Below the pieces are notes generated by a model. The model was given only the letters and a program-made list of their open reading frames with translations, was not told where the DNA came from and made no database searches. The position numbers and the translations under genes are program-made. From Gnetum montanum (lineage: Eukaryota; Streptophyta; Gnetopsida; Gnetales; Gnetaceae): 64,000 nt of DNA. Location of the stretch: contig MNCI01011771.1 of assembly GCA_015680685.1 (NCBI GenBank), forward strand, positions 169,506 through 233,505, in the 5' to 3' direction. Positions 1-9,799 of this stretch are shown in pieces. The first letter of the stretch is position 1, and each line of letters begins with the position of its first letter.

Positions 1-830
1 AGGCTGTAAGGAGTCTTACTTGTGGTGGTCTGGCATGTCTTTTGGTAGGCCCATAGGACATAGAGGATTTTCTCGTGCCACTATCTCTTGCTATTGTTGA
101 GCATCCACTTCAGCAAGTTGATGATGGACTTATTTGTAGCCTTCACCTATCCATTCACCTGTGGATAATAAAGGGAGGAAATGATTGTTTAATGCCTAGA
201 TCTTTGTAGAAGGTCTAGGTTTCTATACTATTGAACTGTGGCCCATTGTTGGTCACAATGGTCATTGGAAGCCAAAATTTGGTCACGATATTGTCTAGGA
301 TGAAATGGAAGATTTGTTGAGACGTTGTCTTCCTTAAGGAAATAGCTTCCACCCACTTGGTAAAATACTCAATGGCAATGATAATGAAACTATGCCCCAT
401 AGAGGACTTAGGAGTGATGGACCCTAGGAGGTCTAGTCCCCATCGTTGGAAGGGCCACGTGATTTGTGTTGGATGTAGGTCTGCAGGTGCTACGTGTATG
501 AGATTTTCATATCTCTGGCATGTGTCACACACCCTAACTTTTGACAGGCAATCATGTTCCATGTAGGGCTAGTAGTACCGTAGGCATCTTATTTTCATAG
601 CCATAGCCCTAGGTGCTATGTGTCCACTGCAAAGCCCATCATGCACTTCCTTAACTACCTTCTATGCTTACTCCCCCCCCCCCACACACACATGCTAGCA
701 ATATCCCGTCGTAGGAATGGTGACACAGGGCACCATTTCCCATGAGCATGTATTGTCAGGCATGCCTATGGATTGCATCTCCCTAAGAAAATGTCAATCC
801 ATTGGGGGCTCGCCATGCTGTAGGTAAGCC
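1..830 (-). pseudogene. Element 1 integrase (partial)
   Basis: Ty3/gypsy integrase inserts the cDNA into host DNA. The longest intact stretch is 562-215. The N-terminal zinc finger is visible just upstream: VHDGLCSGH, then CDTC about 35 residues later (HHCC). The catalytic core follows the HHCC with WGLDLLG for the first Asp. The second Asp region reads TNNGPQFNS, so the usual Asp is Asn here. The glutamate region (VKATNKS) and the WAYQKT segment lie between 214 and 1, out of frame or after stops. The same core in element 3 keeps both Asp residues. The C-terminus is outside the window. The domain is inactive by substitution and by stops. Confidence 0.85.
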
Positions 831-850
831 TTAATGTTATCATACCACTC

Positions 851-1375
851 CTAGGTATCTGCAGCACTGACATAGGCCACATGCTCCACTTGAGTGATAG
901 GCTTTGTGCACTCGATAATTGATGTTGGCAGGTTTACCAGGGAATGTGATGGAATATTTAGTGCAATGGTAGCTAGGGCATCTGCTATGATGTTCTCATT
1001 GTGTGGCACATGTTGCACATCTGTGGTCATAAATTTCTCAAGCAAGGTTTTTTCTAGATCGTAGTAGGATTGCAAGTGCATAGCTTTGTAGGCATAGACC
1101 TCAATGATTTGATTAACTAGTTGTGAATCTCTCTAGATCACCAAGTGTTGTATGTGTAGTGTTTGGGTAGTAAAGAGGCCTCTGAGTACCCCTTCATATT
1201 CTGCCACATTGTTGGTTCACGGGAACACAAATCGATAAGAAAATGGATGCATTTCCCTAGAAGGGAAGGTGATAACAGCGGCTGTGCTACCTCCTCCTAC
1301 GGTTGATGCACCGTAGAAGTGTAAAGTGGCTTCGAGATTCGATGAGACAAGGTCGATGTTCCTAACGTGTTCATC
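851..1375 (-). pseudogene. Element 1 second RNase H (Tat-type)
   Basis: This is the additional RNase H that follows the degenerate Ty3 RNase H in Tat-lineage elements and degrades RNA in the RNA/DNA hybrid. Visible landmarks in order are HFYGASTVGGG (first catalytic Asp changed to Tyr; element 3 has NFDGAST), NNVAEYEGVLRGL, RDSQLVNQI and NIIADALATIALN. The open segment 1081-851 covers the last part. Stops interrupt the middle, including one where tga replaces a coding triplet next to TNNVAEYE. It lies directly between the first RNase H and integrase, as expected for a pol polyprotein. Confidence 0.8.
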
Positions 1376-1389
1376 TAGGAATTAAAGGT

Positions 1390-1862
1390 CTACGGTCTCC
1401 TGATCATCAACTAGCGAGATCATGATTTAAGCCACTATAGCTTCACCCTTTGTTGACGATTGACTTACATAGTGTAAATTGAACTATGCAGTTATTTCCT
1501 TCCATTGAGCTATCCTACTACTTTTTTATAGGTTATTAGTGATACCTTGAAGTACGTTGCTTTTGCAAATGATGTTGGTTGTACTACAAAATAGGTAATG
1601 CCTCCACTTTTTTAGTGCGAACACTAAGGCAAGGCAATTTTTGTCTACTTCATTGTATTTCACCTCATGTGTTATTAGTGCATGGCTTAGATAATACACT
1701 GGTATCTTAGAACCGTCATTTCATTTCTGACATAGCAGTGCTATGATAGATGTGTCAAAGGTGGCGAGGTAGATGAAGAAGGGTTTATCCCTTTGTGGCA
1801 GATGCATGGTCGGGAGGTGTGAAAGCTCCTTCTTCAAGTTGTTGAAGGCTTGTTGACACTAT
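1390..1862 (-). pseudogene. Element 1 first RNase H (Ty3-type, degenerate)
   Basis: The translation shows QQAFNNLKKELSHLP, then FFIYLATFDTSI, IPVYYLSHALITHE, CLALVFALKKWRHYL and NIICKSNVLQGI. This matches the connection and RNase H segment that follows RT in Ty3/gypsy pol. The usual TDAS catalytic segment reads LATFDTS, consistent with loss of activity of this domain in Tat elements, which rely on the second RNase H. Stops occur after LLCQK and after GITNNL. Element 3 has the same segment at 36600-37060. Confidence 0.75.
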
Positions 1863-1867
1863 GTTAT

Positions 1868-3004
1868 CTATTTGAAGTTAACCCCCTTCTTTAGAAGATG
1901 TTGCATTGGGTGTAACTTGTTGGTCAACCTTGCTATGAACCTTCGAATAAATTGTACTCTACCCTGTAAACCATGTAGCTCCTTAAGGTTTGTGGGGGGT
2001 GCCAGGTTGACGATGGTCTTGACTTTGTCAGGGTCCACCCGTATTCTGACCTCTAATACTATGAACCCTAACATGCATCTGGTCGTCACCCAGAATACGC
2101 ACTTCTTAGGATTGAGGCACAGGTCGTGCCTTTGGCAGCATTCGAGGACTATTCCTAGGTCTTGTGGGTGATCAGTTGCCTCCATGGATTTGATGGCTAT
2201 ATCATCCATGTAGTTGTTTAATGTTCCTAGGATGTAGTCATTGAAGATGTAGGTCATGGCTCACTGGTATGTTGCTCTAGCATTTTTGAGCCCGAAAGAC
2301 ATCATAGTGTAGTAGAAGGTACCCCATGGTGTCATGAAGGTCGTTGATAGTTGGTGCTCTAGGTTAATGTGGATTTGGTTATAACTAGAAAAACCATCCA
2401 TAAAGGATAGTAGAGTGTGACCATTCGTGGTGTCGATGAGTTGATTAATGCTTGGATGTGGGAAGTTATTTTTGATAGTTACCTTGTTCAAGTCTTGGAA
2501 GTCTATACAGATGTGTATTCCTCCCATTTTCTTTGAAACTACAATGATGTTGGACACCCACTCTGAGTAATCGACTGTGTAGATGAAAGCAGCTTGGTAT
2601 AGCTTGGTGATTTCATCCCTCATAGCTAGTTTGATTTTCGGTTTAATTTTGTGAGCCTTCTACTTGACTGCCTTCATGCATGGGTCTAGGATGATGTTGT
2701 GCTGAGTTAGCCGTGGATCTAGACCTGACATGTCGTTGTACGACCATGTGAAGGCATTGATATTGTCCTGCAGGATCTTGGCTATGCTATCGTGCATTCA
2801 TGCATCTAAAAGGAAGTTGATTTTTAATGTTTTTATCTCCCCTTCAGAGGTGGTGACAGGTGTCTCGATGAGAGGGTCCTCAGTCACATCCCCGACCTCT
2901 AAATCTAGGGCTTTGACTAGATGCTCAGGCCAATCTGGGAATGCTTCTAGGGTCTCTATGGGGCTAACTGTGGTGGAACCCCAATCGATCATGTTGGGAT
3001 TCAA
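1868..3004 (-). pseudogene. Element 1 reverse transcriptase with N-terminal linker
   Basis: The RT copies element RNA into cDNA. The linker (3004-2798) contains EDPLIETPVT, also present in element 3. RT fingers and palm follow: ITKLYQAAFI, IHICIDFQDLNKVT, FMDGFSSYNQI and GLKNARATYQ. A single TGA then interrupts before AMTYIFNDYI. The catalytic box is intact as NNYMDDIAIKS, followed by LNPKKCVFWV, LGFIV and LHGLQGRVQFIRRFI. The TGA sits where element 3 reads Arg (CGA), so it fits CpG decay. Apart from this stop the 2623-1868 stretch is open, making it the best-preserved RT in the window with YMDD (element 3 has YVDD). Confidence 0.9.
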
Positions 3005-3544
3005 CTATCTTGCGAGCTCTCCCTATGGACCTACTAGTGTTAAGGGCGTGGAGAGGTCGCAATGGACTTCCATCTCTTACTAAACTTTTCAACATGAGAC
3101 AAAAGCCTAGTTAAAGGATCTCTATTGGCCAAGACTGCACATGTGCAAAGTAACGATGAGATACAACTTGTGAAGTGTGATGATGCAAAGATTAAATTTT
3201 TCCAGTTTAAGGTCATGGCAAACTGTCAAGGCATGGAAGCGCAAAGCTGCTATAGATGTAAAGTTGCCAATGCAAAGGTGCGAAGCTATGAAACCATCAA
3301 CATGCAAAAGCCAAGCTGCTATTTTAATGTCATTTTGGACTACCATATTGTAACATGAAAAGTTTTAACATGAAGAATGATGGTAAGTGGAAAAAGTAAA
3401 GGTAGGTATTAGAAATGCAAAAACCATTAAGATAGAACATGCAGACTGCTAACACAAAACTTCCGAAAATGGTGATATTGCCAAAATGGAACTGTGAAAC
3501 TTTGGGAAGATGCCAAAACTACCCATGTTATTATGGACTGTAAA
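3005..3544. other. Element 1 non-coding spacer between pol and antisense gene
   Basis: No conserved reading frame was recognised. The stretch contains recurring short words (GCAAAG, GCAAAGCTGCTAT) at 3140-3320 that resemble a decayed short repeat. The small open stretches on both strands here have no counterpart at the equivalent place in element 3. Confidence 0.5.
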
Positions 3545-3690
3545 TGTAACAAGTCAAGACTGCTAGTTTAGGGTCTTTCTAGACTATTATAAGTGTAATT
3601 ATGCTAGGATTTCTAGTTTAAAGTCTTTTCAGACTTGTCGCGTTGCAGTTACTAGGGTTTATAGTTTAGGGTATTTTTGAACCTATAACA
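3545..3690 (-). repeat. Element 1 TTAAACTA-type repeat cluster, RT side of antisense gene
   Basis: Read on the minus strand, several diverged copies of a core like AGACCCTAAACTAG occur (for example AAAGACCCTAAACTAGCAG and AAAGACTTTAAACTAG). The same core forms clusters at the equivalent boundary of element 3 (35155-35270) and element 2 (22825-22915), and on the other side of the antisense gene in all three elements. Confidence 0.65.
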
Positions 3691-3862
3691 AAAATAAATA
3701 TATACTTTTTTATTCTTAGGAAAGCACGCGATTGACTTGAAGTGTGTCGAGGCTTTAATGCCAATAGTGCTACGATGTCGTGGTGAGCATGCTACACTCT
3801 ACGGCATGCTCCACATTAATCGAAGAGGGATGGCGGCAAGTTTCCCCATTTTGCCCTCGCGG

Positions 3863-3873
3863 CCATAAATAGG
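3863..3873 (+). promoter_or_regulatory. Possible TATA box of the antisense gene
   Basis: CATAAATAGGG on the plus strand, one change from TATAAATAGGG, lies about 150 bp upstream of the ATG at 4023 in an otherwise GC-richer stretch. The spacing suits a plant promoter plus short 5' leader. I did not find a clear equivalent in element 3, so the call is tentative. Confidence 0.35.
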
Positions 3874-4022
3874 GATAAGGCCCTAGAAATTTTGGCATTT
3901 TTACCGTAAGAATGTAGAACTCACATCGTATCACAAGGTGATTTCGGAGCATGAATATATTGTGTTATCGTTTAGCAAGGCAAATTTTCACAGTGAAGAG
4001 TGTGCATCTGCAATAAGGATAA

Positions 4023-7000
4023 TGGCTCCTAAGATCCATTTGATGCTTGCGAATGTCAACGAGGTGAAGAAGACCCTGGCACGCACAACACAGTCATGCA
4101 TTACGGCATGGAGCAGCATGGTGTTGACTCAGTAAGTTACACCTCCTCCACTTTTTCTTGTTTTGTGTTTTCTGCTATTCCTTGCTTTTGCTCTATGTCC
4201 TATTGGATTTACGTCTATTCTCAGCTACCTATGTTTTCAGGTTATCGTTGTGTCATTTTGGCCCATGCATCACTGCCGTCATCGTTTTGGCCACTACAGA
4301 TGCATAAACATTGCATCATTATTTCATGCAAGACCACTTAATCTACCACCGCTATGGTTATCATAACCTTGGGGGCTTGGCCATGTGACACTTGTTTTAC
4401 TAGGGCATGTTGTTAATTATCTGTTGCTATGCTAGGCTATTTGCATGTTCTTGCTACACTAGGCCTTCACGCCTTTGCCACACTATGTGTAGGAAAATGG
4501 TTATGCTACACTGCTACTATATTGCATGTGTATTTCTTTAGGATATGATACTAACATATGTTGATTATGTTATGCACGGTGGGGTTAAGACCTAGGCTAA
4601 TTGTTTTGGAGGTCAGAGGGGTCTTGTGTCACATGGGTAGGCCTATAGCTATTGTTCCTCCTCCCCATGTGCATATGGGAAACTGAGGTGTCTAGTTCAG
4701 GCCCGGGGCATAGGACTTTTTGCAATTTCTCCTTGACCACTTCAGTGTGATCGTTTGGTCCTCCCTAGCACAGGCAGAGGCATTGGTCATCATAGAAATC
4801 ATTTTTCCTATGGCAAGCTAGGGAATTTTGAGGTTTTTAACTAATGGGATGGTCACAAGTGGGCAGGGAGAAGGATCTACCCCATGTCCAACAGGGTTAA
4901 GGCACTTGGTCTGGATCTTGGAGATGGCTAAGTATGACTGCTACCACTGCTTCAACATGTTGTTCCTTGCACGTTTCATGATGACATACTTATAGAACCC
5001 TCAGGGAATAGTCTACATTGCTGGTGAGGGGGTTTACAAGTTTGTTTTGCTATATTTCTATGGTTTTGACCAAGGTGGCCTAATGCTAATAGTATGGGTT
5101 TGCTATCAGGTTTTTTCTTTATGAGGTAGGCATTAATGACCTACCGGATCAACTAGCCATGACACAGCTAGCCCTATAGGAGTTTTCTTTTGCCCAAAAC
5201 ATGTGGGTGGGCATGATTTTTCAATGTGGGGGTGAGTACCACACTTACTTAGCCAAATACTCTCCCCTTTATGAGCAGTGTAGGAGGTAGGCCTAGTTGG
5301 ACAGGGAGTGGGTGATACCCTTCAAGCTAGTCACAATTGAAAACATTCTAGTTGAACTCCCATAGTTCCCACTACCCTACCATTCTGGTAGGTCGAGCAA
5401 TAGTTGCTACATGTTTAAATTTCTTTGTAAATTTTGAATTTCTTGCATCTTTGTGCTAAACGTTTTGTGAACTTGTAGCAGGGGTGAAGGAACATATGAA
5501 GGTGACGAAAGTAGCCACTAGGGCTCAAGGAGCAAACATCTACTTCAAGTATGGAGAAGTAGCGAGGAGCCAGTGTTGGCTGAACACCAGGGCTTCGAAT
5601 GCCCTCCTCCAGAACATCGAGAAGGTAGGGCTTATGGATCTATTCTTGGCCTCGGCTCTGAATGTTCCCACGACTGAGATGCTCACCTTGATCGGGTCCT
5701 TTTCTAATAAGGTAGGCCATTTTTGCCTAAGTGTGCATGGCATGTGGATGGTCATTGACATCAATGACTAGCTATTTGCGGATCTGTTCGGCATCCCTAT
5801 CGAAGGCATTGAGGTCATGTCAAAATCTAGGGTGGAGTTGATCCTTAAAAAGATGGACCTCAAAGAGTGGCTAGGGCTCACTAAGGAGCATAAGGGGCTT
5901 CCCATGGAGAAGCTCAAGGATGGACCCATCAAGGAGTTCTATCCTATTTTTCATGCTCACACATTCCCCTAGCTACTTACGTAGGGGAAGGTCCTAGGAC
6001 TTGAGCAAGCCTGGATCATGCACAAGGTCATGGAGAAAGGGACTTGCTACAACTAGGCTAAATCCCTATGCAAAGGCTTGCAGACTAAGATCTTGGGAAA
6101 CCATGAGAAGATGGAGGCCCGATCCAACATCCACTATGCCTTTTATATAGGTTGCCTCAAGCACTTTGCGGAGTTCCTGGTGGTTTGGGAGAGAGGAAAC
6201 TAGGTTTTGTAGAATTGCAACCAAATTTCCAGACCTTGGATTTTCTGGATCCTCTGGACCATCTAAGCCTAAGATCCCCTAGAAGTAGTCAGGAAGTCAT
6301 TCTCCATAATGACTAATGATCAGGTGGCCCATAATGTTCATGGCCAAGATAGCATAGTAGATATGCCCCCCATTGTGGATGGTAGCATGTCATGGGGTGA
6401 GTGTTTCATAGCTGAAATGGTTGCTAGCACATTGCGGTAGAAGAGGCCTCCCCCAATCCTGCAGGTGGAGGAGGAGGAAGGGCGAAGACTACAACTCAAA
6501 CTGCAAAGGACGTGACCTCCTATTGGTAAGGGCTTTTTGTTCAGTGCTTACTTTGTTGTGGTCTAGTACGCTATGCTACGCTAGGTGGTATAGCATAGTG
6601 TAGTATCTACCTTAGGCTGATTTTCTTTGAATTAATGCTAATGTGTTTGATTATCAGAAGAGAGAAAAGAAGAAGAAGCAAGTGACAAAGAGGTGTCGGC
6701 CCCCAAGATAGGGATGGCAAATAAAGATGCGAAGGCCCCAGTTTTGGTGAGAGGGGCTCTGGTAATGACGAATTAGAACACAGAGGCCCCAATTTTTATG
6801 AGAAGGGCTCCGGTAGCAATGAATAATGACATAGAGGCCCTAGTTTTAATGAGAAGGGCTCTAGCCACAAAGAGTGGAGCTCCTGTGGCTAGGGTAGGGG
6901 ATCTCATCATTAAGGAGAATCCTCCTATTGAGGAGTCCCCCTTGAATAAATAAGGCACTAGTCTCTTCAAAGATAAAGTAGCAATGCATGAAGAGGAGGT

Positions 7001-8441
7001 CCATGTGGACCTAGGAGGAACTTTTGGCCAAGCCTCCACCATGATTTTGCGTCAGCCAAAAGAAAGACCACCATCGGATGTTGGTGAGTTTGGCAACATG
7101 TCTACCTTATCATAGTCTGCTTTGGTCACTACTAATGTGTTTGGTTATGTGACAGATGTTATTGCTAATGCTGCGGGACCCACCCTAATTCATATCGAGC
7201 CTCAGGCTAAATTCCCCAACAAGTTCACGTTTCTGTAGGGGGTTGTCGATGACATGGTTAGGCGCCTTCAATGGGTGGACCCTAAAGCGGATAAGTAGTG
7301 GTGCTATCTGCTCTAGTGGTGTTATGCTGAAGTTTCTTGTATTTTCTACTTGTGCTACGCTAATGTGACTAGTGTATCTTTTATGTCATGACAACTTCTC
7401 AACTCAAGTCAAACCCAACACAACCTTTGAAGGTCGGCACTGTGTCCTCATTCCCACCGGAAACAACTAAGGTATCTCATCATGCATACGACGAGGCCTG
7501 CAGATGCGCTTTGTTATCAGCATGCTCCCTGTGGGAGTGTCAGCATACTAATGAAGAGTTATGGAAATGGACCCAAAGGGTGGAGTAGGTAGAGACTAAC
7601 CTGAGATCTGAGGTAGTGGATCTCAAGTCGAGGAATGAGTTCCTCATAGCCTAGGCAACGAACAATGAGGACTTGCACATAGCCATGGTAGACCACGCTA
7701 GGTTTTGGACGATTGTGTGCCAACATGTCGAGACTACCCTCGAGGTGATAGAGCAGTGCATGCAAATGAACTTGTTGGACCAAAAGTGCCAAGATATGAA
7801 AGACCTCAGGGCTAAGATTTTTGAATGGGAGCAAACCCAAAGAAACTAAAAGTATATGTATAAACAAGAGAGTGCCATCCATCACAAGTTATATGAGGAG
7901 GTTGCTATGGATGCATTTACATATGAAGTGTTCATAAATGCTATTGACTCTTCTGAGGCTCACAGTAGGTTCAAGGAACAAGTCAAGGTGACGAAGGCTC
8001 TTAATCCACATGTGACCCTTCCCACAAGAGAGGCTATGGTTGTCCGTTATGCTCTTGGGCCGCCAAGATGGACACCTGTCAAAAGGGCAAGAGCTGCTGT
8101 AGCAGATCCTACACCAGATAGGATCCGTTGGATAGATATCATAGTGGAGAAGATCTGGCATTGCCTTGGACTCAGCTTAAACTAGATACCATTTGAGATA
8201 GATGTAGGACTTACTCAGGTTAGTCACGTTTTACTATGTTAAAGTTTACGTTCGGTTGTAATTTACATTTGTTGCCCTACCTAACCACTTCACCACCATG
8301 GTGCAGGCCCCAGGTGATGGCATAGCACCCGTAGAGGGAGGGAATGAAGAACAGGTGGAGGAAAACCAAGAAGAAGGCAATGCATAGGGCAATGATGCAA
8401 GAGTGGATGGGGAAAGGGAGGCGAATAGAAGCAACCCATGA
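4023..8441 (+). pseudogene. Element 1 antisense spliced gene: HAD(NLI/FCP1)-like plus plant-transposon-protein-like domain
   Basis: Runs opposite to gag-pol. Exon model by comparison with elements 2 and 3: 4023-4131, 4578-5023, 5110-5387, 5482-6525, 6658-7083, 7156-about 7290, about 7381-8218, 8307-8441. Most junctions are GT...AG; the acceptor before exon 2 (ac) and the donor after exon 6 (ga) are decayed. Exon 1 joins exon 2 in matching phase. Exons 2-3 resemble an NLI/FCP1-type HAD domain (RPRLIVLEVRGVL, HFSVIVWSSL, NPQGIVY). Exon 4 holds GLMDLF and LFADLFGIPIEG, resembling the putative plant transposon protein domain. Exon 5 is charged; exon 6 has FPNKFTFL; exon 7 is long, polar and coiled-coil-like; exon 8 is acidic. 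Stops are mostly TAG in Gln positions, plus a 1-bp loss at the end of exon 2. Cellular function is unknown. Confidence 0.75.
6719..6880 (+). repeat. In-frame tandem repeat in antisense gene exon 5
   Basis: About three copies of a roughly 60-bp unit, each with the words GAGGCCCC(A/T)(A/G)TTTT and GAGAAGGGCTC, encode repeats like EAPIFMRRAPVAMNN and EALVLMRRALATK. Element 2 has a shorter non-expanded version of the same region (EERASVKKERAPISKE). Confidence 0.6.
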
Positions 8442-8589
8442 TCGCATGGGATTTTTTTTTGATAGTTTGAAATTTTGGATTTTGAGATATTGTGCAACAA
8501 ATTTTACAGACATTGAAATACAACAATTTTTTAAATAAGAAAGAAAAGTTTGTGCAAACATATATACTACATGCATGCATCTTATATAG

Positions 8590-8875
8590 AATATTCATGC
8601 TCATGTGCTAGTTTTAGGCCATTTCAAGCCATTGTGTATTGCTAGTTTTATGCCATTTCAGGCCATTGTGTATTGCTAGTTTTAGGCCATTTCAGGCCAT
8701 TATGTATTGCTAGTTTTAGGGCATTTCAGGCCATAGTGTATTGCTAGTTTTAGGCAATTTTAGGTCATTGTATATTTCTAGTTTTAGGCCATTTTGGGAT
8801 AGAGTGTATTGTTAGTTTTAGGCCATTTCGGGCCATTGTGTATTGCTAGTTTTAGGCCATTTCAGACCATGGCGT
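8590..8875 (-). repeat. Element 1 repeat cluster, protease side of antisense gene
   Basis: About eight near-tandem copies of a unit whose plus strand reads TGCTAGTTTTAGGCCATTT, often followed by CAGGCCATTGTGTAT; the period is about 35-37 bp. On the element sense strand it reads AAATGGCCTAAAACTAGC, the same core as the clusters at 18290-18480 and 29745-30060. Confidence 0.85.
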
Positions 8876-9059
8876 TGAAGCATATGATCAGTGTGTGGGA
8901 AGGAAGTAGTGGGGTTGCTACGCTAGGTGAAGCTGCTTCTTGATCAGACGTGGGTTGAGTGAGATGTAAGGCCGAGGGATTATGCTAGGGCCTTAGTCTA
9001 CGTCATCACCTCCTTCTTGGAAGGGCAACTCAGTCCATGAGTTTTTTCTTATGGGATCA

Positions 9060-9790
9060 ACTTGCTAAGCTGACCCCTCTATCAGGTAGTCTGCGTAGGT
9101 TGCAATAGGTGTTTCACCTCAGAAGTTATGACTTCTAAGCCTTCTTCCATGCCTATGTTATGGATTTCCTGCATTGCTACTTTGTCATCATGGATCATCA
9201 CTTCTTTGCTTGTGTAAGGCAGATGAATCTCTTGGTGTATGGGCAAGGAGATGGCCCTAAGTTGTGCTAACCATGATCTCCCCAAGATTAGGTTAAATCT
9301 GGACATTTCCTCAACCACGATAAATGTTACATCTATGGGGAGCTGGTCCCCTGCTACAAAGTTTATGTGAACGGTGCCTTTCACCACAACCTACACTTCA
9401 TTGAACAACCTTAGGAATGCCATTGTTGTGGATTTGATATAGTCTACCAAACCTAGCTTGTCTACAATGGGGAAAGGGATGACATTCATGGTGGCTCCAT
9501 CATCAACGTGTACCCTTCGGATCTGGTGTTGACCAATATGAATTGTCATGAATAGGGATGACGTAGTCACCTAACCCAAAGTCTTCCCTAATGGCATCAT
9601 TCCAAAAGTTTAGTTGAGGTTGTTCTAACCATGCAGGAGCAAAGGGAAGCATGACCGAGTAGATCACTTTCTCCTTTGCTAGCATGTCTTCGTTGACCGG
9701 AGTTTCTATCAACATGTGGATCAGAGCTTCGTGGTGTGGAGTAGATGTCATGATTAGGTCATACAAGCTCAAGGTAGTGTTATTTTTTTT
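9060..9790 (-). pseudogene. Element 1 aspartic protease
   Basis: Retroviral-type protease that cleaves the Gag-Pol polyprotein. The upstream part reads MSLYDLIMTSTPHHEALIH (9772 leftward). The active-site region is VHVDDGATMNVIPFPI at about 9510-9460, where D-D-G stands at the D(S/T)G position. It is followed by VVKGTVHINF, AGDQLP, FNLILGRSWL and IHQEIHLPY (9387-9082). The frame changes between these segments, so it is broken. The same order is seen in element 2 (17412-17900) and element 3 (28673-29340). It lies between gag and the repeat cluster that opens the antisense block. Confidence 0.85.
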
Positions 9791-9799
9791 AGAACTTGT

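Noticed and set aside
674-690. C-run plus CA microsatellite as a regulatory element
   Set aside because: A simple repeat inside the decayed integrase; no further support.
4023-8441. Interpretation as an ordinary host phosphatase gene
   Set aside because: Three copies lie at the same place inside related retroelements, with element-specific repeats on both sides, so the gene belongs to the element.
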